Shown: positions 46,771 to 58,339, numbered from the stretch's first letter. The stretch: DNA of 64,000 nucleotides from Takakia lepidozioides (GCA_030704615.1 CM060731.1:51644001-51708000); one strand, 5' to 3'. The notes: generated from the letters alone by a model not told the origin. Made by a program: numbers and translations.

Positions 46771-48720
46771 ATCGGAAGAGGGTGCAATTGTGGTGTAGGG
46801 GCGTTGAATGAAGCACACACCCTGTCACACACCATGCACCTAGCCACAAATTGTTGCACCTCTGTGTGCATACCACGCCACCAATATTGCCCCTGCAATA
46901 GACTATGAGTGCGTCGCACCCCAAAATGCCTCAACTCCTCATGGGCATGCCGCACTAACCGTGCCCGCTGTGTTGGGTGAGGCACAATCCTCACTCGACC
47001 ATCCTCCCACACTCGAAGCAGGTGTGTCCCCTCCCACTTGAATCTCTTGGCTCGTTGTAGGATCCGATCCTTCTCCTTGGCAGTCACAGTGGCTGTCGTG
47101 TCTCCAGTGCGGAGGTAGTCCAACACAGCTGAATCCTCATGTATATCTTTAGCGTCACCTTGCTCATTGCTGACCTCAGGGTCCTCCGACACTTGATCTA
47201 CAGTCATCCCTGTTGCAGGTCCAAGCTGGCCTTCTGTTGCCAAGATACACAGAAATGCAGATGCATGCCATCCGGGCACCATCTCCTCGTCCGTCTCACC
47301 ATGCCACCGAGCTCCAGTATCATTCTGCTGGCTCGTGCATGGATTGTGACTCAACCCATCTGCATCCCGATTGACCAAACCCGATCGATGCACAACCTGA
47401 AAGTTATACTCTTGAAGGATAAGTGCCCACCGTGCAAGCTTCCCCGTAAGCTTGTCTGACTCCATCAACCACTTAAGTGGTTGGTGATCCGTGACAAGGG
47501 TGAAGAGATTGTCGTATAGATAGCACCTGAAGTGTGCCACGGCCCACACTGCAGCTAAGCATTTTCCCTCATATGAGCTATACTTAGTCTCTGCAGCATT
47601 GTTCGAGCGGCTAGCATAAGCCACTACGAACTTTCTTCCCTCGTCATCCACATGTGTGAGCACCGCTCCAAGCCCCAGCATGCTCCAATCTGTATGCAGC
47701 TGAAAAGGACGCCCCTTGATAGGTCGTCTCAAGATGGGCGCCGAGGTCAACCTCGCCTTGAGCTCTTGAAAAGCTTGTTCTTGCTCATCTTCCCACTGCC
47801 ACTCCCGGTCCATCTTGGTCAGTTTGGTTAGAGCCTTTGCAATGACACTAAATCCCTTAACAAACCGTCTATAATAGTTTGCTAACCCCATGAAAGCTCG
47901 AACTCGGCTCACATCCGTGGGGCGTGGAATCTGTGCAATGGACTCTACCTTAGTCTGTTGTACCCCCAATCCTCCAAGATATATCATGTGACCCAGATAC
48001 TCAATTTGGTTGTGGAAAAACTTGCACTTCCCCGGATGTAACTTCAATCCGTGCGCCCTCAAGCGCTCAAATATCACCTGAAGGTGTTTCTCATGCTCCT
48101 CCACCGTCCACTAAAATGATGATGTCATCTATGTAGCACCGACAAACTCCACCCCTGCTAGAATCCTGTCCAAACTCTCTGAAACTCTGCCGAAGCGTTC
48201 TTAAGCCCAAATGGTAAGAACCGCCACTGGTATAGGCAATCCTTCCCGTGCTCATTGATCCCCCAGAATGTCGTCTTCTGCTTATCCGCCTCCTTGATCG
48301 GCAACTGGTGATATCCGGATCGTAAATCCAAAGTGCTGAAGACCTTGGCATGCCCAATGGCATCAAAGATCTCCTTTGGTGTCGGCATGGCATACCTATC
48401 GGACTTGGTCTGACAATTTACAGGCCGGTAATCACCGCACATACGTCTCTCCGTCCAATTGCCATAGACATCCTTCTTGGCTGGCATCACTGTGGCTGAA
48501 GCATACTCTCCTCCAGATAGCTCTACCAAACCAGCCTAGCTCCCAAAGGTCCTGAGTTTCATCTTAATCAAGGACCTCTTCATGTCACTATATCTATAGG
48601 GTCTCCGAAAGATTGGCGTATCAGTAGCCAATTCAATGCGAATCTCTTGACCCTTCAGTGCTCCTAAGTCCTTCAAACTGAAGGCAAAGCAGTTCCTGTA
48701 AGCCCTCAAGAACCGCCGTA
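46749..48720 (-). pseudogene. Reverse transcriptase, RNase H and integrase zinc finger (element)
   Basis: RT starts near 48720 (LKDLGALKGQEIRIELATDT in broken frames). It continues FSTLDLRSGYHQLPI and FLPFGLKNASAEFQRVW (48529-48158), with the catalytic YIDD in the next frame near 48130. The 48104-46749 frame is open for 451 codons. It encodes LGHMIYLGGLGVQQ, RAFMGLANYYRRFVKGFS, RNase H (LHTDWSMLGLGAVL, YEGKCLAAVWAV, TDHQPLKWLM) and the integrase HHCC zinc finger (HEELRHFGVRRTHSLL, CMVCDRVC). Frameshifts separate the RT palm from the rest, so no functional polyprotein is possible. Confidence 0.93.
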
Positions 48721-49084
48721 TACGTCGTCTTTATCCTCCGGTGACTATAGGTCCAACAACAGGCTCCCAGTTGTCCTCCGTGACTGCAACCTTGAGTCCT
48801 GCAGACTTAGAGGTAGAAGACGCGTCCCATGGTTGTTATGCTGCAACCTCTTGAGCAGTGACCACTGCCTCCTCTGTCAGTGACAATGTCTCATCCTGCC
48901 CCATCATCCCAAACCTTGAGGACCTCTTCAACCCGAGAAAAATCCCCAACCTCCCATCACCGCCGCCTTGGCTGCCAACTCCTTCTGAACCTCGAGCACC
49001 TCCCACGTGTGCCATGGATGCGGCCTGCACCTCGTGGTCCTCACCTGTTCGCCCCCCCACTCGCTGCCTGTACCGTCTCGGTAG

Positions 49085-50095
49085 GCAGGGAGACCATCAA
49101 GGGAAGTGTACTCCGTACTCTGCGCTGCTCAGCCATAGCCAAGCTGATAATCCAGGTCAAGCAATTGAGATCCATTGCTTGCCCAACACCTGACGACGTG
49201 ATGCCTCAGAAAGAGATGGCACCGCCGTGGTACCAGTGGTAAAACCCATTGCCCGCTCTCGGCTCGTCAGCATTGGGCTCCACTAATTGCTGCAACTGGC
49301 TATCCCACAAGAGGCCAGGTCCACCATCCCGGAAAGCATGAGATCCTGGAAAGCTGAGAAGTGTAGGCAATGCGGCTCGTGGGTGACCCACCTTATTGAC
49401 CACTTCCAAAGGTGATCGGTCATTGTGTCTCACACGCTGAGACTGTCTCCATATGTCCAAAATGCTATCCACGTCAGGTGTGGTGGCCGCTGCACCCCAT
49501 CAAATGCACGCTTGAGCAGTGCAGGTGGCATCAAGTTGGTCCACCATAGTCATGGGCCATGAGCCCGTGACCCCACTGCAGCTGCGTCCAGCAACACTGC
49601 TAACCCAAGCCCAGACCGCACTTGATGCACACTGGCCATCACCTTGGCCCGAGAATCACCCATCAATGGCACATTCTCCAAAATATATGTCGGAGAGTCT
49701 GTCTGCTGAAGCTGTAAATAGCGTAGGACCCTCAACATCTCCCAAAACAGGCGTAACCTTGAGTCTTGTAACCCATTGCCATGCCCGGCTCATGAATGCC
49801 CTTGGCAGGGCCAACCTGCCACTACCAAATGAATAGGGTCAACCCGCTCCAAATCATGCGCCCCCAACAAAGAGATGTCTGCTGGCAATGCTTGTTGGTA
49901 TCCACGAACTGCAGACACTGGCAACAAATCAGGGTACTGCTGCACCAACTGAGCAACATGGCGCAGTGAGATGCGTCGTGCAGTCTCATCCATCTTCACA
50001 TACAGGTAACGTCGAACTCGTACACTTGCCTGCAGCACTGCAGCCAATCAAGTGCTGATCCCGTCAAACAAGTCCAGAAGGCATATGCCTTCATC
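49085..50095 (-). pseudogene. C5 cytosine DNA methyltransferase domain inside the Ty3 element
   Basis: Motifs of C5 DNA methyltransferases occur in the correct order. Motif I is LLDLFDGIST (with a TGA at 50050-50048 in the next codon), followed by LAAVLQASVRV and YVKMDETARRISLRH. Motif IV is VVAGWPCQGHS, with the catalytic Cys in PCQ. Then come GLQDSRLRLFWEMLRVLRYL, motif VI YILENVP, and a motif VIII-like GSRAHGP before WTNLMPP. C-terminal blocks follow: EPNADE, RERAMGFTTGTTAVPSLSEA, SRRQVLG and QAMDLNCL. The total is about 330 residues, a catalytic domain with no evident separate regulatory part. At least three in-frame TGA stops (two where Arg CGA is expected) and two or three frameshifts make it non-functional. 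It lies between protease and RT, as part of the pol order, not a nearby host gene. Confidence 0.88.
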
Positions 50096-50312
50096 CGGGC
50101 ACTGCCACACAAGAGGGTGTGGTGTCCAATGACGATAACTGAGGTGGTCTTGGTGCAATCACCGCACTCTCCTCCTCTCCTGACGGTACAAAGGCCTCTA
50201 CCTAGGCTTGTTGCATTCGTCTATCAGCAGCCTGCTGCAAATGCTTGCTCGTACCCCACAATGGAGTGAGAGCAACCATGGCAGACAACTCCGTTGTACC
50301 ATGCATGTCATC

Positions 50313-50938
50313 CTACTCTGATGGAGGTGGCACATCCTCTGCATGGGCATTGCCCTCCAGCAACTCTCCATGCCAACTAACTGCAGCTGTGAAGGCTGCT
50401 AGTGTTGGCATCTTGCCCCGCTGGGCAGCAGCAACACCCCCAATGAATGTCACAGGGAGCTGTACACAACGACCATCCCCTGACTGCCATCCAGGCTTGT
50501 AGGATGCTAACTCCTCCCAAAAATCCAGGGTGAAGCCTATGGGATATAACACTGCCCCACCAACGAGGACATTGTAAGAGACCGCATCTTCACAATGGCC
50601 TTGGCTCACATCACTGAGCCATCTATAGGATGATCCGGCTGTAGTCTAATGGCCAACTCACGCCGTGTCATGCCCCGAGCCTGCTCTGATCCTCCCAGAG
50701 ATGTCTGTATCTGGAAAGGACAAGGCTTCATGTCCGCCTCCATGAGGCCCAAACCTGCAATAGCAGCTCTGCCCAACATCAGTGACTGAGCTCCCGAGTC
50801 CAACAAGACCCGCAGTGGCCGGTACCTTTTGCCTGCCGGTCCACTCAAAGAGAAAATGTCATCCTGGTTGTCTAACAAGACAACTCCAGGTTTCACCATG
50901 ATGCGCTGAAAGGCTGGCTTAGCTGGCAGCTCTGTCAA
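50313..50938 (-). pseudogene. Retroelement aspartic protease (element)
   Basis: The frame 50938-50606 has the active-site block LRVLLDSGAQSLMLGRAAIA preceded by a Pro/Lys-rich lead-in. A shifted frame, 50609-50313, supplies the C-terminal part (YNVLVGGAVLYPIGF). The protease would process the Gag-Pol polyprotein. A frame break within the domain shows decay. Confidence 0.8.
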
Positions 50939-50956
50939 CCTGACAGCTGCAGCTTG

Positions 50957-51598
50957 TCATGGCGCAGCCGTGGCAGTCTTGACCCTCAAATCCGAGGATC
51001 CCTCTGCCACTACACCTATCACTAACTCCGCAGAAGATGAAATGACATCCCCACTCTCGCAGAGTGTTGCTGCTAGTCTAAACACTGCAACTGGTCTTAC
51101 CCCATACGTCGCGATCATGGTTGCCGAGAATAGTGGGGCCTGACACACAGAGGTGGTTGCCCCCAACAACACACAGGCTGCACTAGCCTTGGTAGCAGGT
51201 GTCAGTGCTGCACGTGTAGCTCTCCCCAACGGCACAATAACGGCCTCTGTATCTGTCGGGCGATGTCATCGACACTGTCTCTCTCCCAAGATGAATGATT
51301 GAGGCAACCTAGCCTGACGGCTTGCCTCCCCACGCTGTGGATCTAACTCCACCTCTGCACCTCGTGGCTCAGGAACTCGTGCTGCTCCTCGAGTGACGGC
51401 TGCAGCAGAATCCACCTGTATAAGTGGCCATTCAAGTGCTGCCCCGCACATAAATCCCATGCCTCCCATGTCTCCTCCGTCAGGATGACGCTGCTGAGGA
51501 GGAACAGGAGGTGGACCCTCAGGTCTTGGAGCTGGTACCACCCGAGCCGTGGCCATGGCAGCAAGCCGTTGCTCTAGCTGCTGAAGCCGGTTAGCCAA
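50957..51598 (-). pseudogene. Linker between Gag and protease (element)
   Basis: Two frames (51598-51266 and 51235-50957) encode low-complexity Pro/Gln/Ala-rich sequence (MANRLQQLEQRLAAMATARV at the start). They have no recognised domain and sit between the zinc knuckles and the protease. Confidence 0.6.
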
Positions 51599-51699
51599 GC
51601 CTTGGTCAATGCCCTGACCTCCACGTCCTTGGCCATACTGTGCTTGCCCTCGTCCTGCACCTTGTGCCTGACCACCTCGTCCTCTCTGAGGTGCTCCAC

Positions 51700-53046
51700 T
51701 TTGCCCTCGGCCACCATTGTTCCATTGGAACTAGCCTCGCCGCAACTCAGGGTGCAAGTCATAACATTGGGCATCGTCATGCCCATACTTGCCACAATGC
51801 CCACACTGCAACTATGCAGGCTGTGCTTGTGCCGGCCTTTTGCCACTCTCTGGGCAATCTTTCTTGACATGAGGTCCTCCACATGTCCAACATATCACCC
51901 CTGGTTGCTGTTGGGTTGCAAAAGAAGCTACTGGCCTCTGCACTTGAGGTCCCCTGTAAGCTCCATGGAATTTGGGTTGGGCAACCTTGCCCCCCTGACC
52001 ACGCTGTTGGGCAGTCCCTTGTACCTGTTGGCTGGCAGCTGCGCCTCGTACAGGCATGTCCTTGCCAAATCCAATGGTAACAACTCGCTCCTCCACCATG
52101 TTGAGCTCAATCCGCTCAGCCAGCAAAAACACATCTGCTAATGTGGGTTGGGCCGCTTGTAACAGGGTTGCATCCCGCACCCTTCTCCTGAGCTCCTTGT
52201 CCAAAATTCCATACCAGAACTGGACAACATGAGCTTCAGTAACCCCTTGGGTCACACTTATCAAGCGCCTCATACGAGTGTAGGCCTCTCGCAAGCTCTC
52301 ACTGGATTTGCGCTAGAAGTCTTGCAAACTTCGCAGCTTCTCTGTCCGTACGCCTTGGTAGTTCGTCCGCAACTCCTGGAAGAACTCCACCACCGGGTTG
52401 AATCTAGGCACATGTGTTGTAGTCGTGGCAGGAGGAGTAGTAGCACCTTTTGAACTGGTACCACCTGCAGAAGTACCGACACTACTTGTTCCACTACTAG
52501 TGCTGGCAGTGGGAGATATTGGTGCTGATGCAACTACTGGTCGCGTCATGCCTCGAGTAATGGAGACGTAGTCAGGTGACCAATACATCCTCCACTCCTC
52601 AATCTCTGCTTCATGTCCTCGCCTGAACTCGTGGTAATCGTCCATAGGCGGGCCTTCCAAATGCTGGAACAGTCCCTTCCACGCCATGAATGGGGTGAAC
52701 AGCTGTGGATTGCGCATCTGCTGCAAATCACACCAGCTGTCAAACTCCTGGATAACGTCATCCAGCTCGATTGTGCCCACAGCTCCAGAGTACCTACGAG
52801 GCCCCTGGTAGCTCCATACATCTCCTCCATGGCGTCCCACAACTATGGCGAAGGAAACTGCACACCTGTTGATGAAGCCTCCGAGTCTGTGTCAGACTCT
52901 GCACTAGTTGAGGGTGGAGGTGAAGATGGTCTGAACCGAATACCTCGTCTTGTGAACCCACTTTCACTGCTACTGCCTGTAACCGTACTCCCCTCAAAAC
53001 CCTTGGGTAACTCCGTGATGACACTCACAACCCGCACCTCTCTCAC
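51700..53046 (-). pseudogene. Gag with two zinc knuckles (element)
   Basis: Gag starts near 53046 with a Ser/Pro-rich head. The 52840-52313 frame contains IELDDVIQEFDSWCDLQQM and FFQELRTNYQGVRTEKLRSL. The 52294-51812 frame contains the retrotransposon Gag core (AHVVQFWYGILDKELRRRV, DVFLLAERIELNMVEERVV) and a zinc knuckle CWTCGGPHVKKDC. A second knuckle, CGHCGKYGHDDAQC, lies near 51800. Gag forms the particle and binds element RNA. Frame changes break it into at least three pieces. Confidence 0.85.
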
Positions 53047-53080
53047 GTGATCCTATAAGGCTCTAGTACTAATTCTAATA

Positions 53081-55470
53081 GTGACACAGGTGAGCACTTG
53101 TTGCGGATTAAGGGTCATATCCCAGTGGCTAAGGGCACCTGCACCTGCATCCACCGCAAGAACTCCTATGGTTGGCTGGTCATCAACCCAGTCTCACCAT
53201 AGAAGAAACACTGGTGGTCTTGTTGGTCATCACTCTAGCCTCACCACCAACAGCATACTCTAGGATTGACCGGTGATCAAATCCGGCCTAATCCCTATGA
53301 AAGCAAGCGCCCACACAAAACCAACATGGCGCACAGTCAAGCATGCAGGTGTTGGGGGGGATCCAAACACAAGAAATCAAAACATCAACACCCCCACACC
53401 AAAATCCATCTGCAGTGCTGATCCTGCAGAATATCCCAGCCCAAAAACCCCGGACTGACTAGCCTCTACCAAGAGAGGCTTTGGCAACTACAAGTACAAA
53501 GTAATGAAAATAGTAAAGAGAAGGAGGGGAAGAATAGAGGCCCGACCAAGCAAGATCTAATCCTGATCTATGCTATCAACTGCTAGACTTCTCTCAAAGT
53601 GCCTCGCTCTGCATGATAGTAAGGTGTAGGAGGTATATCTATGTCCAGAAACCTGCCACTAACCTTATCCCAAGCTACAGTAGCTCGCTCTAACCAACCC
53701 TCCTCCTCTCTCTGCCAGGTAGAGACAAAGCAATACTCCCCTATCTCCCGCTCACTGAATACTAAAAAAAATAAACGTAGGGTCTGACAGTCTCTCAACT
53801 CGAAAGCTTTGAGACGGTTGCGGGTGTCCTCGTTGCGAATGACTGCATTTCCTTCAAGCAGAACAAACTTTTCATTGCTAATGAACCCCCGCTCGTGGTT
53901 GCCTTGTGCAGAGCGTGTCCGGCTGCAACCATGTCTGATTGCACAAACTTGTGTAGCTCCTGCTCCTCTGCTCCAGTACACTACGGCCTTGTGGCTGAAC
54001 ACCTTGGTGACTGACTTACTGACCAAGGCAGTGGATTGGAAGTGTGCATGTGAACGGTTTCCGAAGTCTGATGGAGGTGGTGATGATAAAGAGAATCACA
54101 TAATTCAGGGGGAACATGAGAGCAAGCCTGTGGTGGTGCGTCTGTAACCACAAATGAATCCTGGGAATTATAGGCCGTTGCCAGGGAGTATGTGAGAACT
54201 ACATGAACATGTTCGGAACCCGTAGATAACCTGGGAACAGCTTTTAATGGCGAGAACGTTTTGGTGTCAAAAAAAAAAAAAAAAAAACCCTTTTGATCTA
54301 ATTTAAATGATTTAGAGCCTAATTGGTCATATCTTTGTCAAATGGACGCCGTTTGACTTAGTTTTTGGGGGGATAGTTATAGAAAGAGGAAATCTACCTA
54401 TCTAGTTTTTAGGACTCTGCTAAAAATCTATGGAAATTTTTGAGTGTGAGTGAGAGTGTGAGGGTGCTATGAAAGATCCACAATTCTGTTTCTAGAACCT
54501 GTTGTGGTCTACATGAGAGACAAATCTGTGGATGTCCTCCTTGTATGGCTGGGGGAAATGAGGACATAATTGAAGGGCATGTCTCTTCTCTTAGCCTGTG
54601 CACACAAGGGGACAAGATTTATGTTTCTCAAGGAACTCAGATTGATTGGAGTGGAGAGCAGTTGGACAAGTTGATTGCATACTGGGAGTCAGGCATTAGC
54701 AATAGACAACAAACTGTTGTAGTTGGTGTTGAGGGCCTCAATATTGCTTTGGACAGTCAGAACTCTGTTGGAGCAAGCAGTTCTGCAGCTGTAGGTGAAA
54801 TACCAAAGTGGGTAGAAGCTAGGCTTGGAACACAGCCAATACAATTCAGCACTGGTTTGCACAACTCGCAGTTGTCTCCGCCACTCTGCCCCCTTAGAAT
54901 CCCACTAGGAAGTAGTGATATTGGGTCTAAGTTGGGAAGCAAGTTCACATGTGTATTGCACCAGCGCCGGGAGACTGCCCACCTTCACAGCAGACTGTAT
55001 GCCCTTACGCCATGCCTGCCACCACCCTTGCCTACTGGAGCACACCCCTTTGGAAGACAGCTTTGTTTGCACTCAAGAGCGTCATCTATGTCCGGGTAAA
55101 CGGTTCTTAGACCCCATCAGTCTCAAGAGCTATGTCGTGAAGAATAGCAGAAATAGCTGCATGGACACGTCTCCATCTAGCTGCAGCTGCCAGGTTGACA
55201 GATCACATGAACAAAAATGCCAGAGCCTACACAATGAAGAAAGTTGAACAAAGTCCGCACTGGAACTCTACTGTTGATGATGCACTTGACATCTTTCTAA
55301 CTAAAAATTACCTGAACACATATAATCACTTCTCTGTCTCCAACCAGCTTGTCATAAACATAATCTACAAACCACCATAATTTTCTTCTCTCACTTTCAA
55401 AACAAAAACCACAAGTGCTAAAACTAAACTCACCTCTGGCACTCACAGATGCAAGCTCATTTCTCTCGAG
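53081..55470. other. Unresolved region between the Ty3 element and the second LTR-like copy
   Basis: This may include the diverged 5' LTR of the Ty3 element, but I see no match to 45120-45450. An open minus frame (53583-54026, 147 codons) and an open plus frame (54545-55099, 184 codons, starting MAGGNEDIIEGHVSSLSLCT) have no recognised domain. A run of about 19 A residues lies at 54271-54289. Confidence 0.4.
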
Positions 55471-55800
55471 TGATTGAAAACTAGATTCACACTGTTGACA
55501 CAGAAACACTCAATACAACACAATCACTCATTAAAACTACGAGTCGAGCCAGGGGCACCCCAAGCTATGGGGAATTCACCCCACAACATCCTATTCTCCC
55601 TTCATAAGCACACTTAGATTCTAAGCAGTGAAGGAGCTCGGTCGTGCAGGCTCAACTCGAGAGAGATGAGCCGCACGACTGACGCTCTCGTGAAGATAAG
55701 ATGGTTCAGGTGTCAAACTAAACTTGACACCTGACTTAACACTTGAGCTCCTTGAAAATCTGTCACAACCACCCCCCCAATCACTGAGTTCAGGCATTCT
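55471..55800 (-). repeat. LTR-like repeat, copy 2, with its own purine tract
   Basis: Bases 55471-55746 match 45120-45373, with an extra block of about 22 bases near 55536-55557. The CAGGTGTCAA palindrome is kept at about 55717-55733. To the right, the minus strand reads a GGGGGGG purine tract (55772-55778) followed directly by TTGTGACAG. This looks like the start of a 3' LTR of a different minus-strand element whose internal part lies to the right and has decayed. Confidence 0.6.
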
Positions 55801-56037
55801 AGGATCCAACACTGAAACAAAATACTAAAACACTGAAACAGAAATAAAAAGTACAACAACACCAGTTTACCTACTGACTATGACTGAGTATCGCTTCTTT
55901 CACAATCCTTTCATGAAAACCATCAAACCGTTTTTCTTGGGAACCCTCGAATTTTTTCGTGTATTTGGACTTCGGAATGCTGGAATTCTGCACCTCTAGT
56001 ATCATATCATCTTCAGTACCTCATATACTAAAAATTA

Positions 56038-56850
56038 TTAAAAACTTATACTAGTGTAAAAAATAGAAGCATCTACAAACTTAGAATGTTTGGCATGGTT
56101 TGGTTCAATGCTGAAACCTTCACTTCTAGCAGCAGGAGCAACACCCTTTTCAAATACACTGGACTTCACAAATGCTAGAAATCTGCACTAGTACAAATTC
56201 ATTTTTAGTATACAAAAGATTACTAGGAAGATTATTAAAAACTTGTACTAGTCTACAAAATAGAAGCCTCTACAAACTTACAATATCTGGCATGGTTGGA
56301 TCAATGTTGAAACCTTCACTTCTAGCGGTAGGAGCTACAACCTTCTCAAATACACTGGACTTCACAATGTTGGAAATCTACACAAGTACAAACTCATCTT
56401 TAGCACCTCATAATACGAAAGATTACTAGGAAGATATTAAAAACTTATACTAGTCTACAAAATAGAAGCCTCTGCAAACTTACAATGTCTAGCATGGTTG
56501 GATCAATGCTGAAACCTTCACTTCCAGCGGCATGAGCAACATCCTTCTCAAGTACACTGGACTTCACAATGTTGGAAATCTACACAAGTACAAATTCACC
56601 TTTAGCGCCTCATAATACGAAATTTCCCTTCAACAAAAAAAAAAATACGAAAGATTACAAAGAAGATTATTAAAAACTTATACTAGTCTACAAAACAGAA
56701 TCCTCTACAAACTTACAAGGTCTGGCATGGTTGGTACAATGTTGAAATCTTTACTTCCAGCGGCAGGAGCAACACCCTTCTCAAATACACTGGACTTCAC
56801 GATGCTGGAAATCTGCACACATACAAAATCATCTTTAGCGCCTCATAATA
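56038..56850 (-). repeat. Tandem array of about 205-235-base units, each with an exon-like 96-base frame
   Basis: Four units, plus a partial one on the left, repeat head to tail. On the minus strand each intact unit has an acceptor AG, a 96-base open segment and a GTAAGT donor: 56812-56717, 56579-56484 and 56377-56282. The first reads ISSIVKSSVFEKGVAPAAGS then KDFNIVPTMPDL; the others are close variants. All three are phase 0 and a multiple of three, so they could be spliced in tandem. The fourth unit (about 56182-56085) has two single-base insertions and a lost donor (CTAAGT). One unit carries a 30-base insertion with a poly-A run near 56625-56645. I do not recognise the protein or find the rest of its gene. 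Confidence 0.7.
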
Positions 56851-58339
56851 CTAAAGATGATTAAGAACTTATTGCTTGTGGCACAAATTGGTAAAACTGG
56901 ATAAAACTTCTGTCCAATTTCAAGCCAATTAAGTTTCTAATTCGTACACATGTGGAATGGCGGAGGAGCTAAACCTAAGATTTGTGAAAAATAGCACTTC
57001 AGGTATGGTCTATTTGTTCCCCAACCTGTTCTTGCTTACCTTCTGGCTCAGGATGTGGTAGAAACTTATACAAACTTGGTTAAAGATTCATCTTAAATAT
57101 TCTGCATCCATGCAGTAGAACTGGTTGAAGTGGTCTTATGGTTTCAATACCTGTGCATTAGTGGTGGTTTTGAGCATCTGTACCAACCATGCACATTTGT
57201 GTCTTGTTGCTTTGCTATATGAATGTCTAGATCTTCAAGTTCTGTTGTTGGACCTGATTCGATCATATATGTTTCTCCATCTCCTACTATCAATGTTCCA
57301 GATAGTTCCTCTTTAAAAGTGAAGGAGATTGACTCAGATGTAGAGGATGACACCGAGCTTGTAGAGCATTGCGATGACCGTTGGCCTATGTGTGCAGAAT
57401 TGAAATCTAAAACCAAGTGCATTCCTATGTATCCAAGCGTCTCCTATGTCGAGGCCTATCTAAGCCCAACTGCAATCTTATATATATCCAAGTATATCTC
57501 CCATGTAGAGGCCAAATGTCCACTGTCATCTAACCCCAAGTGCAATCTCTTATGTATCCAAGAACGTCTCCCACGTCAAGGCCCAGTTTTTTTTTTTAAT
57601 GAATTTATTGAGTAGTAATATATCCAATAATTATTGATATATCTCTTGTTGAGGCTCCAATCATTGTGTAGGCCATTTTGTTATTTTTCACGAATTTCCA
57701 GTGACCAAAATTCCAAATCTCCCACATGAAGGGCCAGTCATTGCTCCAGGAAAGCCCACTTTGCTATATTCACGAATTTCCAGCGACCGAAAATACTTAA
57801 ATTCCATATCTCCCACACCGCAGGTCCCAAAACCATGATTCCAAGTGGGTGCACCCCTCCTCATGGAGGGCTTTCCAAGGGCACCAAGCGCGGGGAGTGG
57901 GCCCGCAGTTTGGGAGATCTCAACTATGCTACAAAACAAAACAAACCTAAAATTGGCTCTCTTGCTTTGGCAAACGATAAGAGGAAGGTGAGAGTAAGGG
58001 GCATGACTCAGCACAGTCGGACCACTCGGAGCCTTGACACGGTGTAAGGTCCTCTTACCACATTTTTTCCATTAACTAAACATGTTGCAAAGTCTCTCTG
58101 CAAGAGAGCCAACAAACAAACAACCTGGCTCCATATAAGATTGATTGTCATACTCTCCCTCATGGCACACCGTAAGATGTGAGTGGATTTGCGTCATGTG
58201 GTTGCAAAGGGCAAATTACTGATTCCTCCACTACGAAGCTTACATACCTGCCGTCCGTATGATTATTGAGTTTTTTCTTGAGGGAAACAATATAACCCTT
58301 CGAAGGTATTGAGAAGTTAGGGTTGTGCGGTGCTGGGCG
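56851..58339. other. No gene recognised; contains repeat copy A
   Basis: Frames at 57223-57615 and opposite are unsupported. Short phrases (CCAAGTGCAATCT, ATATCCAAG) recur near 57465-57560. Copy A of a dispersed repeat lies at about 57950-58055, and the right end should hold the ATIC promoter. Confidence 0.4.
57950..58055 (+). repeat. Dispersed repeat flanking ATIC, copy A
   Basis: It shares GGCTCTCTTGCTTTGGC, GAGGAAGGTGAGAGT, GGGGCAT and GGAGCCTTGACACGGTGTAA with copies at about 60374-60485 and 60622-60725. Confidence 0.7.

Larger units (their letters stand above)
45440..53080 (-). mobile_element. Decayed Ty3/gypsy LTR retrotransposon carrying a C5 DNA methyltransferase and a PHD finger
   Basis: Gag-pol runs right to left. 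In order: Gag with two zinc knuckles, aspartic protease, cytosine-5 DNA methyltransferase, reverse transcriptase, RNase H, integrase, PHD finger. RT before integrase identifies Ty3/gypsy. Multiple stops and frameshifts show that it is dead. A PBS-like block (minus strand TTAGTACTAGAGCC, 53072-53059) resembles a decayed initiator-Met-tRNA site, and a purine tract with six Gs lies at about 45455-45468. A 3' LTR candidate lies at 45120-45450. No matching 5' LTR lies directly to the right of 53080, so that end is lost or too diverged. The copy at 55471 is not its partner, because it has its own purine tract on its right side. Confidence 0.9.

Noticed and set aside
49085-50095. Methyltransferase as bacterial contamination or an independent host gene
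   Set aside because: It shares strand, position and decay with the flanking protease and RT of the same element and has no promoter or start of its own.
53583-54147. A weak B-box-like Cys pattern and a 147-codon minus frame
   Set aside because: Cys/His spacing does not fit a B-box without an added deletion, and no frame on either strand has further support.
45120-55746. Treating the two 250-base repeats as the LTR pair of one 10.6-kb element
   Set aside because: The right copy has a purine tract and short internal sequence on its right, the arrangement of a 3' LTR, and the primer-binding-like site at 53.06 kb is 2.4 kb away from it.
56038-56850. Possible CRISPR-like or satellite array
   Set aside because: The units are over 200 bases with no short repeat/unique-spacer pattern, and conservation sits in an exon-like part; the host is a plant.
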